From Raineyella sp034933565 (GTDB lineage: Bacteria > Actinomycetota > Actinomycetes > Propionibacteriales > Propionibacteriaceae): DNA of 64,000 nt. The DNA lies in NCBI RefSeq assembly GCF_034933565.1, contig NZ_JAYFNG010000009.1:73451-137450 (forward strand). The letters are read 5' to 3'. The position numbers were made by a program, and so were the translations under genes. This document shows, piece by piece, positions 52,938 through 62,954 of this stretch. Under the pieces are notes generated by a model, which was not told the origin of the DNA, did no database searches, and was given only the letters and a program-made list of their open reading frames with translations. Numbering within the stretch: the stretch's first letter is position 1; each line of letters starts with the position of its first letter.

Positions 52938-54304
52938 CACGAGTCCTGCGGGTGCCGGGCCGCGCCCGTCTCGGCGGGATCCCCACCGGGCACACCGAGT
53001 GCCCCGGGCAGACCGGGCGCTGCGGCACGGACACCCTCGGCCCGGCTGCCGTCCGTGGCGCCCTCCGGCCGTGGGTGATAGTGCATCGGCGTCGCGGCCA
53101 GGCGGCTCAGCACCTTGACCCCGACCGGGATGCAGCCCTCGTCGACGTCGAACCGCGCCTGGTGGATGTCGGGCCAGTCGGCCTCGGCGATGCCGCGGGG
53201 GCGGACGCCCAGCCGGGCCATCGCGCCCGGGACGGCCTGGAGGATCCAGGCGAAGTCCTCCCCGCCCAGTGACTGGGCGGTGCGGGCGACCGACTGCGGG
53301 CCGAGCTGGCGCTCGGCCGCGTCGACCAGTCGGGCGACGCCGCGGGGGTCGTTGACCGTCGGCGGGATGCCGGGGTCGATGTCGACGTCCACCTCGACCC
53401 CGAACGGCGCGACGATCCCGGTGATCAGTCCGGGCAGCAGCGCGACGGCCTGTTTCCATCCGGGCACGTCGAGCACCCGCAGCGTCCCACCCAGCTCGCC
53501 GGTGCGGGGGATGGCGTTCTCCACGCTGCCCGCGGCGATCCGGCCCCAGATCAGCGAGGCGCCGCTGCGGGGATCGATCCGGCGCGACAACAGGAACGGC
53601 GCCTGGGTGACGACCGCGCCGAGGGCGCCGACGACGTCGGCGGTCAGGTGCGGCCGGGACGTGTGGCCGCCGGCCCCGCGCAGGTTGACGTTCACCTTCA
53701 CCGCGGCGGAGGTGATCGCGCCGCGCTTGACTGCGATCTGGCCGACCGTGGTGCGTGGATCGCAGTGCAGCGCGTACGCCTCGCGGACACCCTGCAGTGC
53801 GCCGGCCCGGATCACGTCGGGGGCGCCGCTCGGGGTGGACTCCTCGGCCGGCTGGAAGACCAGCCGCACCCCGGTGTGCAGCAGACCGCGCCGGCGCAGC
53901 TGGACCAGGACGTGGCCGACCCCGAGGACGATCGTGGTGTGCACGTCGTGGCCGCAGGCGTGGGTGACGCCCGGGTTCTTCGACGCGTACGTCACGTCCT
54001 TGGCGTCGGTCAGCGGGAGCGCATCCATGTCGCCGCGCAGCGCGACCATGCCCGTGCCGGGCTCCCAGTCGTCGCCGACGATGTCGCAGGTGAGGCCGGT
54101 GCCGACGGGCAACACCTTGGGCTCCAGGCCGAGCGACAGCAGCGACTCGGCGACCCGCTGGGTCGTCCGGCGCTCGGCATGGCCGAGCTCGGGGTGGGCG
54201 TGCAGGTCACGACGGAAGGCGATCATCCGCTCACTGATGGCCGCGGTCGCCACCGCGATGGCGGGACCGGGATCCACCTCCGGCGTCGTGGGTGAGGCGG
54301 TCAT
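52937..54304 (-). CDS. M20-family amidohydrolase (AmiA/AmiB-like)
   Basis: A 455-residue metallo-amidohydrolase of the M20D type (Rv3305c/Rv3306c-like). Motifs are FRRDLHAHPELGHAERRTTQ (30-49), ALRGDMDALPLTDAKDVTYA, THACGHDVHTTIVLGVGHVL, FQPAEESTPSGA and SLGGEDFAWILQAVPG, giving the two-metal site; the central dimerisation domain has VNLRGAGGHTSRPHLTADVV. Such enzymes hydrolyse N-acyl amino acids or peptide amides; the substrate is unknown. The C-terminal ~45 residues are Pro/Gly/Ala-rich. First gene of the M20-cdd-add operon. A TAGGCT -10 box is 6 nt before the ATG. Confidence 0.92.
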   Translation of the reverse strand: MTASPTTPEVDPGPAIAVATAAISERMIAFRRDLHAHPELGHAERRTTQRVAESLLSLGLEPKVLPVGTGLTCDIVGDDWEPGTGMVALRGDMDALPLTDAKDVTYASKNPGVTHACGHDVHTTIVLGVGHVLVQLRRRGLLHTGVRLVFQPAEESTPSGAPDVIRAGALQGVREAYALHCDPRTTVGQIAVKRGAITSAAVKVNVNLRGAGGHTSRPHLTADVVGALGAVVTQAPFLLSRRIDPRSGASLIWGRIAAGSVENAIPRTGELGGTLRVLDVPGWKQAVALLPGLITGIVAPFGVEVDVDIDPGIPPTVNDPRGVARLVDAAERQLGPQSVARTAQSLGGEDFAWILQAVPGAMARLGVRPRGIAEADWPDIHQARFDVDEGCIPVGVKVLSRLAATPMHYHPRPEGATDGSRAEGVRAAAPGLPGALGVPGGDPAETGAARHPQDS

Positions 54305-54310
54305 TGGCCC

Positions 54311-54316
54311 AGCCTA
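54311..54316 (-). promoter_or_regulatory. -10 box for leaderless M20-cdd-add transcript
   Basis: TAGGCT on the reverse strand, 6 nt before the ATG. Confidence 0.6.
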
Positions 54317-54519
54317 TCGCCGTCGCCGCCGCCCGGCAGGCCCGAGGCGATACGGGCCGGGACGGCCGACGGCCGCCACCCCATCCGGGGTGACGGCCGT
54401 CGGTGCTGTCCGGCGGTGCCGTAGTGCCGTCGGTGGCGTCCGGCGACGCAGTCGGCGCGGCCCGTCGGGTCCGGTCCCTGGGGACGGTCCGTCGGGGCGA
54501 TCCGTCGGAACGGGTCGGC

Positions 54520-56112
<1,593 letters not shown>

Positions 56113-56119
56113 GCGGCTG

Positions 56120-56125
56120 AGCCTA
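56120..56125 (-). promoter_or_regulatory. -10 box for leaderless mutase transcript
   Basis: TAGGCT on the reverse strand, 7 nt before the ATG. Confidence 0.6.
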
Positions 56126-56268
56126 CCGGGGCCACTTCCGGGCTGTACGGGCGATCCCCCCTCTTGTCCGCACCGTCCCGGGTGACCGGGACCCGGCTGT
56201 GAGGAATCCCACAATCGGGTCACCGGGGCGGGTCACCCACCGGGTCATCGGAGCGGGGCCCGGCGGCG

Positions 56269-57531
56269 TCAGCCGACCTGCCGGACCAGGGCCTCGGCGG
56301 CGCTCACGATGGCCACCGTCTCCTGCTGCCAGTTCGCCTCCTGGCTGCGGTGCGGCCCGGTCGCCAGGCTGATCGCGACCCCGGCGGCGCGCAGCCGTAG
56401 CTCGGTCGGGTCGACCCGGCGGTCGAACACCGGCGTCCACTCCTCCAGCAGCCGCTGCAGGTGGACGGCCTGGGCGACGTCCATCCGCTGGATCGTGGAC
56501 AGGTGGGCGAGCAGGCAGCCCAGATCGTCGGCACGCCGGCCGGGGCCGATGCCGTCGATGTCGAGCAGGCCGCAGATCCGCCCACCGGCGACGTGCACCT
56601 GCCCCTCGTGGAAGTCGCCGTGGGTCGCCTCGTCACCGGGGTGCAGTCCGGCCAGGCCCTGGCTGACCTGGTCGGCCAGCCACAGCAGCCGCTCCGCCAG
56701 CTCCGGCATCGCCCGGGCGACGACCTCGACGTAGTAGTGCACCGAGTCGGTCCACGGGATGCGTCGCGGCAGCCGGGTCACCACCGGCGGGAAGGCGTCG
56801 AGCACGGCGATCAGTTCCTCGGCCGTGCACGGGGAGTCCTCGCGGAACAGGGCGGTGGACAGCGGCAGGCCCGGCAACCCGGCGGACACCACCACCGAGT
56901 CGTGGGTGAGCGCCAGCACCTCGGGCACCTCGATCCCGGCCCCGCGCAGCATCCGGTGCCGGTCGACCGTCTGGGCGGCCTCCGCCGCGGTCTGCACCTT
57001 GAGGTAGAAGCGGCGGGTCTCGCCCTCGGCCCGGATGTCGGCGCGCAGCACGGCGCGCTGCCGGGGGCGGTAGCCGACGACGTCGAGATGGACGTCGGCC
57101 GGGGCGACCGTCGGCCGGTGGCCGGCCAGGGTCCCGGCGCGTGGGGCCCACAGGCCGAAGTCGTTGACCAGGTCGGCCACCCCCTCGGCGTACGCCGCGG
57201 TCCGCAGACCCGGCAGCTCCGGATCCTCCGGGTAGATCCAGACCGTCACCTCCTGGCCGTACGGGTCGTGGTAGACGTGCGCATCGGCCCGTTCCGACGC
57301 GTCGGGGCCGCCCACCCGGGAGGTCACCCCGACGACCTCGGTCGACTCGCCCCAGGGCCAGGCGACGTGCGCGCGGTAGGTCGCCGTGGTGGCGCGGCCG
57401 GGCTGGTGGTCGACGTGGTCCATCCGCCACCGCAGCAGCTGGCCACCCGCGTCACGGACCGCCGCCATCAGGATGTCGGCGACCGCGCGGGAGCTGAGCA
57501 GCAGCCCACCGTCCGGGTCGTTCTCGTTCAT
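56269..57531 (-). CDS. aminoglycoside-phosphotransferase-fold (APH) kinase-like protein
   Basis: A 420-residue protein with a C-terminal APH/choline kinase fold. RFYLKVQTAAEAAQTVDRHR gives the ATP-binding Lys, THGDFHEGQVHVAGG the catalytic loop (HGD; Gln where Asn is usual) and LLDIDGIGPGRRADDLGCLL the metal-binding Asp. The N-terminal ~150 residues are extra. It probably phosphorylates a small molecule; nothing points to a drug. Start ATG 57531 has AAGGGGG 8 nt upstream; an ATG at 57549, overlapping the CNNM stop (ATGA), is possible. Follows the CNNM gene in one transcription unit. Confidence 0.78.
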   Translation of the reverse strand: MNENDPDGGLLLSSRAVADILMAAVRDAGGQLLRWRMDHVDHQPGRATTATYRAHVAWPWGESTEVVGVTSRVGGPDASERADAHVYHDPYGQEVTVWIYPEDPELPGLRTAAYAEGVADLVNDFGLWAPRAGTLAGHRPTVAPADVHLDVVGYRPRQRAVLRADIRAEGETRRFYLKVQTAAEAAQTVDRHRMLRGAGIEVPEVLALTHDSVVVSAGLPGLPLSTALFREDSPCTAEELIAVLDAFPPVVTRLPRRIPWTDSVHYYVEVVARAMPELAERLLWLADQVSQGLAGLHPGDEATHGDFHEGQVHVAGGRICGLLDIDGIGPGRRADDLGCLLAHLSTIQRMDVAQAVHLQRLLEEWTPVFDRRVDPTELRLRAAGVAISLATGPHRSQEANWQQETVAIVSAAEALVRQVG

Positions 57532-57545
57532 CCCCGCCACCCCCT

Positions 57546-59120
57546 TCATCCCTGTTCCGACCCCGGTCCGGTTCCGGACCGGCGCTGGTCCGGCCCCGGC
57601 CCTGTTCCGGACCGGCGCTGGTCCGCGTCGGTGCCGTCGGACCCGACGCCGCCGACCCGCTCGACACCGGCCCCCGCGGCCCCGGCGTTCTCGGTCCCGG
57701 CACCACCGTCGGCTTCCCCGCCGTCGGCTTCCCCAGCGCCGCCAGCGCCGGCCGGACCGGTGGCGGTGTCGGGAGCCGGCCGGGTCCCGCGCTGCCGCCC
57801 CGCGGCGGCCGGCACGCCCGCACGACGGATCAGGAACCGCGCCGCCCGGCGCCCGTCCATCTCGAGCACGCTCACCTCGACCCGGCGCTCACGCTCCGGG
57901 TCGTCGGCCGACGTCAGCTCCGCCTCGGTGACGTCGCCGACGGCGGGGATGGCGCCCAGCCGGAACATGAACCAGCCGGCCAGGGTGTCGTACGGCCCCT
58001 CGGGCAGCACCATCCCGGTCTCCTCCTCGAAGTCCTCCAGCGAGGTCAGCCCGTCGATCTCCCTGGTGTTGGGGGCGGCCGGGGTCGCCTCCTCGACGAT
58101 GTCGTACTCGTCGGTGATCTCCCCGACGAGCTCCTCGACCAGGTCCTCCATCGTCACCATGCCCGCGGTCCCGCCGTACTCGTCGCGCACGATCGCCATG
58201 TGGCTCGACACCCGCCGCATCTCCGCCAGCGCGTAGATCACATTGACGGTCTGCGGGAAGTTGGCCATCGGCCGGACGAGCTCCTCGACCGGTGTCGCGC
58301 GCTGGGCCCACCGGGGATCGAAGAGGTCACGGACGTGCACGAAGCCGAGCACGTCGTCGGCGGACGCCCCGGTCACCGGGTAGCGCGAGTGCGGCGCCCC
58401 GGTCAGCTCCCGGACGGCCCGGTGGACCGGCGTGTCACCGGGCAGGAAGTCGACCTCCGTCCGGGGCACCATCACCTCACGCAGGGTCCGGTCCCCCGCC
58501 GCGAAGACGTCCTCCAGGATCCGGCGTTCCTCGTCGCCGAGGGTCGCCGAGTCGGACACCAGCGACCGGAGCTCCTCCTCGGAGACCGCCTCGCGGGCGG
58601 CGTCGGGCCGGCCGCCGAGCAGCCGGACCAGAGCGTTGGTGGACACCTCGAGCAGCCAGATCACCGGCCGGGCCGCCCGGGCGATCCCGTCGACCGTCGG
58701 CCCCAGGGCCATCGCGAACGATTCCGCACGTTGCATCGCCAGCCGCTTCGCAGTCAGCTCACCGAGGACGATCGAGACGTACGAGATGGCGATGGTGATC
58801 AGCACCAGCGAGACCGTCGAGGCGACCCCCGACGGCATGCCGAGGCGTTCCAGGACGGGCGAGAGCCGGCCGGCGATGGTCGCGCCGCCGAAGGCGGAGG
58901 ACAGGAAGCCGAAGAGCGTCACGCCGACCTGGACGGCGGAGAGGAACCGGCCGGGGTTCGCCGCCAGATGGGCCACCTTGCGCCCCCGCGGGCCGCGGGT
59001 GCGCAGTTGCTTGATCTGGCTCTCCCGCAGCGAGATGAGCGCCATCTCGGCGGCGGAGAAGAAGCCGCCGCAGAGGGTGAAGAACAGGACGAGAAGGATC
59101 TCACCGACCAGGGGGCTCAT
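57546..59120 (-). CDS. CNNM/CBS-domain (hemolysin-C/CorC type) membrane protein
   Basis: A 524-residue protein. The DUF21/CNNM transmembrane domain occupies ~1-190 (LVLFFTLCGGFFSAAEMALI; VQVGVTLFGFLSSAFGGATI; ITIAISYVSIVLGELTAKRL), followed by two CBS domains (VMVPRTEVDFLPGDTPVHRA; MAIVRDEYGGTAGMVTMEDL) and a CorC_HlyC C-terminal domain (FRLGAIPAVGDVTEAELTS). Members help export or sense Mg/Co. A long Gly/Ala/Glu tail closes with two copies of DQRRSGTGPG. GGAGG lies 9 nt before ATG 59120. Divergent from ugd. Confidence 0.92.
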   Translation of the reverse strand: MSPLVGEILLVLFFTLCGGFFSAAEMALISLRESQIKQLRTRGPRGRKVAHLAANPGRFLSAVQVGVTLFGFLSSAFGGATIAGRLSPVLERLGMPSGVASTVSLVLITIAISYVSIVLGELTAKRLAMQRAESFAMALGPTVDGIARAARPVIWLLEVSTNALVRLLGGRPDAAREAVSEEELRSLVSDSATLGDEERRILEDVFAAGDRTLREVMVPRTEVDFLPGDTPVHRAVRELTGAPHSRYPVTGASADDVLGFVHVRDLFDPRWAQRATPVEELVRPMANFPQTVNVIYALAEMRRVSSHMAIVRDEYGGTAGMVTMEDLVEELVGEITDEYDIVEEATPAAPNTREIDGLTSLEDFEEETGMVLPEGPYDTLAGWFMFRLGAIPAVGDVTEAELTSADDPERERRVEVSVLEMDGRRAARFLIRRAGVPAAAGRQRGTRPAPDTATGPAGAGGAGEADGGEADGGAGTENAGAAGAGVERVGGVGSDGTDADQRRSGTGPGPDQRRSGTGPGSEQG

Positions 59121-59242
59121 CCGAGCTCGCCTCCCCACCGCGCCGGTCCGGACCCGGGTCCGACCGGACGCCCGAGCGGGAAGGCGCCCATACTGTGGTC
59201 ATCGATCACGCGCACAGGATACCGGGAGGGCGGTCGGTCACC

Positions 59243-60571
59243 ATGTCGCTGCGCATCAGTGTCATCGGCACCAATTATCTCGGCGCGGCCCACGCCGCGG
59301 CGATGGCCGAGTTCGGCCACCGGGTCATCGGTGTCGACGTCGTGGCGAGCCGCGTCGCCACCCTCAACGCGGGCCGCTCACCGGTCTTCGAGGACGGTCT
59401 GGAGCCGTTGCTGCGCAAGCACGTGCAGGGGATCGCCGGCAGCACCGACCGGTTGCGGTTCACCACCGACTACGACGAGATCGCCGACTGGGCCGACGTC
59501 CACTTCATCTGCGTCGGCACCCCGCAGGGCGACGACGGGTCCGCCGACCTGACCGAGGTCCGGTCCGTGATCGAGACGCTCGCCCCGCGGCTCACCACCG
59601 CGGCCCTCGTCGTCGGCAAGTCGACCGTGCCGGTCGGCACCGCCCGGACGCTCCAGCAGCGCCTCGACGCGATCGTGCCGAGCCGGGAGCGGGTGGAGGT
59701 GGTGTGGAACCCCGAGTTCCTCCGCGAGGCGCACGCCGTGGCGGACAGCCTGCGGCCCGACCGGATCGTCCTCGGCGCCCAGTCGCCGGCCGCGATCGAC
59801 CTGATGCGGCGGGTGTACGCGATCCCGATCAGCGAGGACACACCGGTGATCGAGTGCGACCTGCAGACGGCGGAGCTGATCAAGGCGGCCGCCAACAGCT
59901 TCCTCGCCACCAAGATCTCCTTCATCAACGCGATGGCGCGGATGTGCCAGGCCGCCGGCGGTGACGTCGCGCGCCTGGCCGACGCGCTCGGCCACGACCG
60001 CCGGATCGGGCGGGAGTACCTCAACGCCGGGCTCGGGTTCGGCGGCGGCTGCCTGCCCAAGGACGTCCGGGCCCTGGCCGTCCGGGCCGCGCAGCTGGGG
60101 GTCGGCGAACTGTCGGACCTGCTCGGCTCGGTGGAGGCCATCAACGCGGGCCAGCGCACCGCGATCGCCGACCTCGCCGTCGCCGAGCTCGGCGGGGACA
60201 TCCGCGGGCGCAGGGTGGCGGTGCTCGGCGCGGCGTTCAAGCCCGGCACCGACGACACCCGTGACTCCCCCGCGCTGACCGTCGCCCGCGACCTTGCCGC
60301 GCGTGGCGGCGACGTGCGGGTGTACGACCCGCAGGCCGAGGTCGGTGACGGTCTGTTGTACGCCGCCGGATCGGTCCGGGAGGCCCTGGCGGATGCCGAG
60401 CTGGTGCTGCACCTGACCGAGTGGGAGGAGTTCCGCCAGCTCGAACCGGCCGAGTACCTCGCGGTGGTGGCGAACCCGTTGATCATCGACGCGCGCCTCA
60501 AGCTCGACCGCCACCGGTGGACCGCCGCGGGCTGGAAGGTCGTCCAGCCGGGCCGCGCCGCCACCCTCTGA
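59243..60571 (+). CDS. ugd: UDP-glucose 6-dehydrogenase
   Basis: A 442-residue UDP-glucose/GDP-mannose dehydrogenase family member. It starts MSLRISVIGTNYLGAAHAAA (nucleotide-binding Gly loop, slightly degenerate), then VHFICVGTPQGDDGSADLTE, GKSTVPVGTARTLQQRLDAI and WNPEFLREAHAVADSLRPDR. The catalytic Cys is in NAGLGFGGGCLPKDVRALAV, and LGAAFKPGTDDTRDSPAL is the C-terminal UDP-binding region. It oxidises UDP-glucose to UDP-glucuronate for envelope polymers. Start ATG at 59243 is chosen over the upstream in-frame GTG at 59195 because the family N-terminus is MxLRIsVIG. It has no adjacent glycosyltransferases. Confidence 0.94.
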   Translation: MSLRISVIGTNYLGAAHAAAMAEFGHRVIGVDVVASRVATLNAGRSPVFEDGLEPLLRKHVQGIAGSTDRLRFTTDYDEIADWADVHFICVGTPQGDDGSADLTEVRSVIETLAPRLTTAALVVGKSTVPVGTARTLQQRLDAIVPSRERVEVVWNPEFLREAHAVADSLRPDRIVLGAQSPAAIDLMRRVYAIPISEDTPVIECDLQTAELIKAAANSFLATKISFINAMARMCQAAGGDVARLADALGHDRRIGREYLNAGLGFGGGCLPKDVRALAVRAAQLGVGELSDLLGSVEAINAGQRTAIADLAVAELGGDIRGRRVAVLGAAFKPGTDDTRDSPALTVARDLAARGGDVRVYDPQAEVGDGLLYAAGSVREALADAELVLHLTEWEEFRQLEPAEYLAVVANPLIIDARLKLDRHRWTAAGWKVVQPGRAATL

Positions 60572-60727
60572 TGCACCCTGGACCCTGGTGCACCTTGGGC
60601 CCTGACACACCCTGGGCCGGCGCCCTCTGACGCGCCCCGGTCGGAGTGCGCCCCGGTGGGAACGACCTGAGGCGCCATGGGGGGAGACGGCGACGGGACC
60701 GGCGACGTTTCTGTTTCAATCGCTGAC
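60572..60727. other. gap with repeated CACCCTGG motifs
   Basis: TGCACCCTGGACC, TGCACCTTGGGCC and CACACCCTGGGCC follow one another at 60572-60620; no gene or terminator is clear. Confidence 0.5.
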
Positions 60728-61609
60728 GTGACGACTTTTCCCCAGTACGGCATCCGGACCATCGGTCGGCGGACGTTCGACTTCGATCGACAGGCGGCCG
60801 TGATGGCGGTGGTGAACCGCACGCCGGACTCGTTCTGGGATCATGGCCGTACGTTCCGGCTCGACGCCGCAGTGGCGGCGGCGCTGGCCGCGGCGGGCGA
60901 GGGCGCCGACTGGGTCGACATCGGCGGGGTGCCGTTCTCGCCGGACACCCCGGAGGTGTCGGAGGCGGAGGAGATCGACCGGGTCGTGCCGGTGGTCGAG
61001 CGCGTCGCCGCCGCCAGCGACGTGGTGATCTCGGTCGACACCACCAGGCCGGGGGTCGCCGAGCGGGCACTGGCGGCCGGGGCCGCGGTGATCAACGACA
61101 CCTCCGGGCTGGCCGACCCCGGCCTGGCCGAGCTCGCCGTCTCGACCGGGGCGACGCTGATCGTCACGCATTGCCTGGCCGCGCCGCACGCCCACCACCC
61201 GCGGCCGCACTACGACGACGTGGTGAGCGAGGTCGTCGCCTTCCTCGCCACCCGGCTCGAACGGGCCCGGACGCTCGGCGTCCGCGACGAGCAGATCGTC
61301 CTCGACCCGGGCCACGACCTGAACAAGAACACCCGCCACACCCTGGAGCTGACCCGGCGGTTCGGCGAGGTGGTCGCCCTCGGCCTGCCGACACTGGCGG
61401 CGGTGTCCAACAAGGACTTCATCGGCGAGGCCCTGGACCGGGAGCGCGCGGAACGTACGTACGGCTCTGTGGTGGCGGCCACCTGGTGCATCCAGCAGGG
61501 GGCTCGGGTGATCCGGATGCACGACACCCGGGCGGCGGTCGACACGGTGCGGCTCTGCGCGGCGATCGAGGGCACCCGCGAGCCGGCGTACGAACGCCAC
61601 AACCTCTGA
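60728..61609 (+). CDS. dihydropteroate synthase-like protein (FolP2 type)
   Basis: A 293-residue TIM-barrel protein with the DHPS family outline: VMAVVNRTPDSFWDHGRTFR (23-42), WVDIGGVPFSPDTPEV, VVISVDTTRPGVAERALAAG, AVINDTSGLADPGLAELAVS, IVLDPGHDLNKNTRHTLELT, LAAVSNKDFIGEALDRERAE and GARVIRMHDTRAAVDTVRLC. The NRTPDSF(F/Y/W)D signature marks the actinobacterial FolP2 branch; in mycobacteria FolP1 is the functional enzyme, so a folate role for this one is uncertain. The first 17 codons of the longer frame lack support; GTG at 60728 was chosen. Confidence 0.88.
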   Translation: MTTFPQYGIRTIGRRTFDFDRQAAVMAVVNRTPDSFWDHGRTFRLDAAVAAALAAAGEGADWVDIGGVPFSPDTPEVSEAEEIDRVVPVVERVAAASDVVISVDTTRPGVAERALAAGAAVINDTSGLADPGLAELAVSTGATLIVTHCLAAPHAHHPRPHYDDVVSEVVAFLATRLERARTLGVRDEQIVLDPGHDLNKNTRHTLELTRRFGEVVALGLPTLAAVSNKDFIGEALDRERAERTYGSVVAATWCIQQGARVIRMHDTRAAVDTVRLCAAIEGTREPAYERHNL

Positions 61610-61689
61610 CCCCCTCCGCCGCGGGCCGAGGCCTGCGCCCGGTGCGACGACCGGCCACGGACCCACGCATGGCGTACGTCACGGTCGGC

Positions 61690-61695
61690 TAGCCT
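61690..61695 (+). promoter_or_regulatory. -10 box for leaderless purU transcript
   Basis: TAGCCT lies 6 nt before the GTG at 61702. Confidence 0.6.
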
Positions 61696-61701
61696 GACGG
61701 G

Positions 61702-62586
61702 GTGATCGAGGGGCAGAACGTGGCAACAGGGTTCAACGACACCGCCGACCAATGGGTGGTCACGTTGAGCTGCAAGGACCGGCCGGGCATCGTGCACAAG
61801 GTGTCAGGCGCGGTGGTGGGTGCCGAGGGCAACATCACCGAGCTGCAACAGTTCTCCAGTCTGGACACCGGCAACTTCTTCATCCGGCTGCAGTTCGCCA
61901 CCGCCCAGCCCCGGGACGCGATCGTCGCGCAGCTCACCCCGGTGGCCCGCGAGCTGGACGCCCGCTGGCAGATCGACGTCGTCGGACGTCCGCTCCAGAC
62001 CCTGATCCTGGCGTCCCGCGCCGGGCACTGCCTGCAGGACCTGCTGTTCCGCCAGCACGCCGGGCAGCTGTCGGTGAACGTCCCGCTGGTGATGTCGAAC
62101 CACGACAACCTGCGCCAGCTGTCGGACTTCTACCACGTCCCGTTCGAGTACCACTACGTGATCCCGGAGACCAAGGCCGACTTCGAGCACCGGGTGATGC
62201 AGGTGGTCGAGGAGCACGGCATCGAGCTCGTCGTGCTGGCCCGCTACATGCAGATCCTCTCCCCAGAGCTGTGCGACTTCCTCCAGGGCCGGGCGATCAA
62301 CATCCACCACTCCTTCCTGCCGGGGTTCAAGGGCGCCAACCCGTACCGTCAGGCGCACGCCCGCGGCGTCAAACTGATCGGCGCCACCGCACACTTCGTC
62401 ACCGCCGATCTGGACGAGGGCCCGATCATCGAGCAGAACGTCGTCCGGGTCGACCACTCCGACTCACCGCGCCAGCTGATGGCGATCGGTCAGGACGTCG
62501 AGTCACGGACGCTGTCGCAGGCGGTCCGGCTGTTCTCCGAGCACCGGGTGCTCCTCGACGGCATCCGGACGATCGTCTTCCAGTAG
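61702..62586 (+). CDS. purU: formyltetrahydrofolate deformylase
   Basis: A 294-residue protein with an N-terminal ACT-like domain (WVVTLSCKDRPGIVHKVSGA, about 18-37) and a C-terminal formyltransferase domain: LVMSNHDNLRQLSDFYHVPF, LARYMQILSPELCDFLQGRA, INIHHSFLPGFKGANPYRQA (catalytic Asn-His) and LIGATAHFVTADLDEGPIIE. It hydrolyses 10-formyl-THF to formate and THF, balancing one-carbon and purine metabolism. GTG start with -10 box 6 nt upstream and no RBS. The downstream gap holds a 44-bp tandem repeat. Confidence 0.96.
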   Translation: MIEGQNVATGFNDTADQWVVTLSCKDRPGIVHKVSGAVVGAEGNITELQQFSSLDTGNFFIRLQFATAQPRDAIVAQLTPVARELDARWQIDVVGRPLQTLILASRAGHCLQDLLFRQHAGQLSVNVPLVMSNHDNLRQLSDFYHVPFEYHYVIPETKADFEHRVMQVVEEHGIELVVLARYMQILSPELCDFLQGRAINIHHSFLPGFKGANPYRQAHARGVKLIGATAHFVTADLDEGPIIEQNVVRVDHSDSPRQLMAIGQDVESRTLSQAVRLFSEHRVLLDGIRTIVFQ

Positions 62587-62590
62587 GCCC

Positions 62591-62722
62591 GGCGTCCCCC
62601 GTCCCGCCCGACCCGGGTGCCACCGATCCCGCTGGGCGTCCCCCGTCCCGCCCGACCCGGATGCCACCGATCCCGCTGGGCATCCCCCATCGCCCGGCCC
62701 GGGTCCCTGTCGCCCGGACTGG
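62591..62722. repeat. 44-bp tandem repeat, three copies
   Basis: Units starting GGCGTCCCCCGTCCCGCCCG at 62591 and 62635, and a diverged third at 62679. The rest of the 368-nt gap (62587-62954) contains the mdh leader and no gene. Confidence 0.85.
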
Positions 62723-62890
62723 GGGTGGGCTGCGGAGGCCGGCCGGGCCGGGTGGTCCGAGGCTCGGCGACAGCTGTGGCCATCACCACGCCGATGCCGC
62801 TCTCCCCCAGCAACCATGCGTGGTCAGACCATTTGATCCACCACAACGCGTAGACCCCCTCCACCCCGTCGGAGGCAATTCCGGGAGTGC

Positions 62891-62896
62891 TAGCGT
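62891..62896 (+). promoter_or_regulatory. possible -10 box for mdh
   Basis: TAGCGT about 58 nt upstream of the mdh start, giving a leader that ends in the Shine-Dalgarno AAGGGAG. Unlike most genes here, mdh has a leader. No clear -35. Confidence 0.35.
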
Positions 62897-62954
62897 CAAG
62901 CACGTACGGACCCGGACCCCGGGTGCGCCAAGACAACCGACAAGGGAGTACACC

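Noticed and set aside
52938..53459. Upstream extension of the cytidine deaminase frame as an N-terminal domain
   Set aside because: The extension is Arg/Pro/Gly-rich antisense-like sequence inside the M20 gene in another frame; the ATG at 52937 gives the normal family N-terminus.
57546..57549. A fusion of the CNNM and APH-like proteins
   Set aside because: The frames differ and the CNNM stop codon is clear; it is a coupled pair of separate genes.
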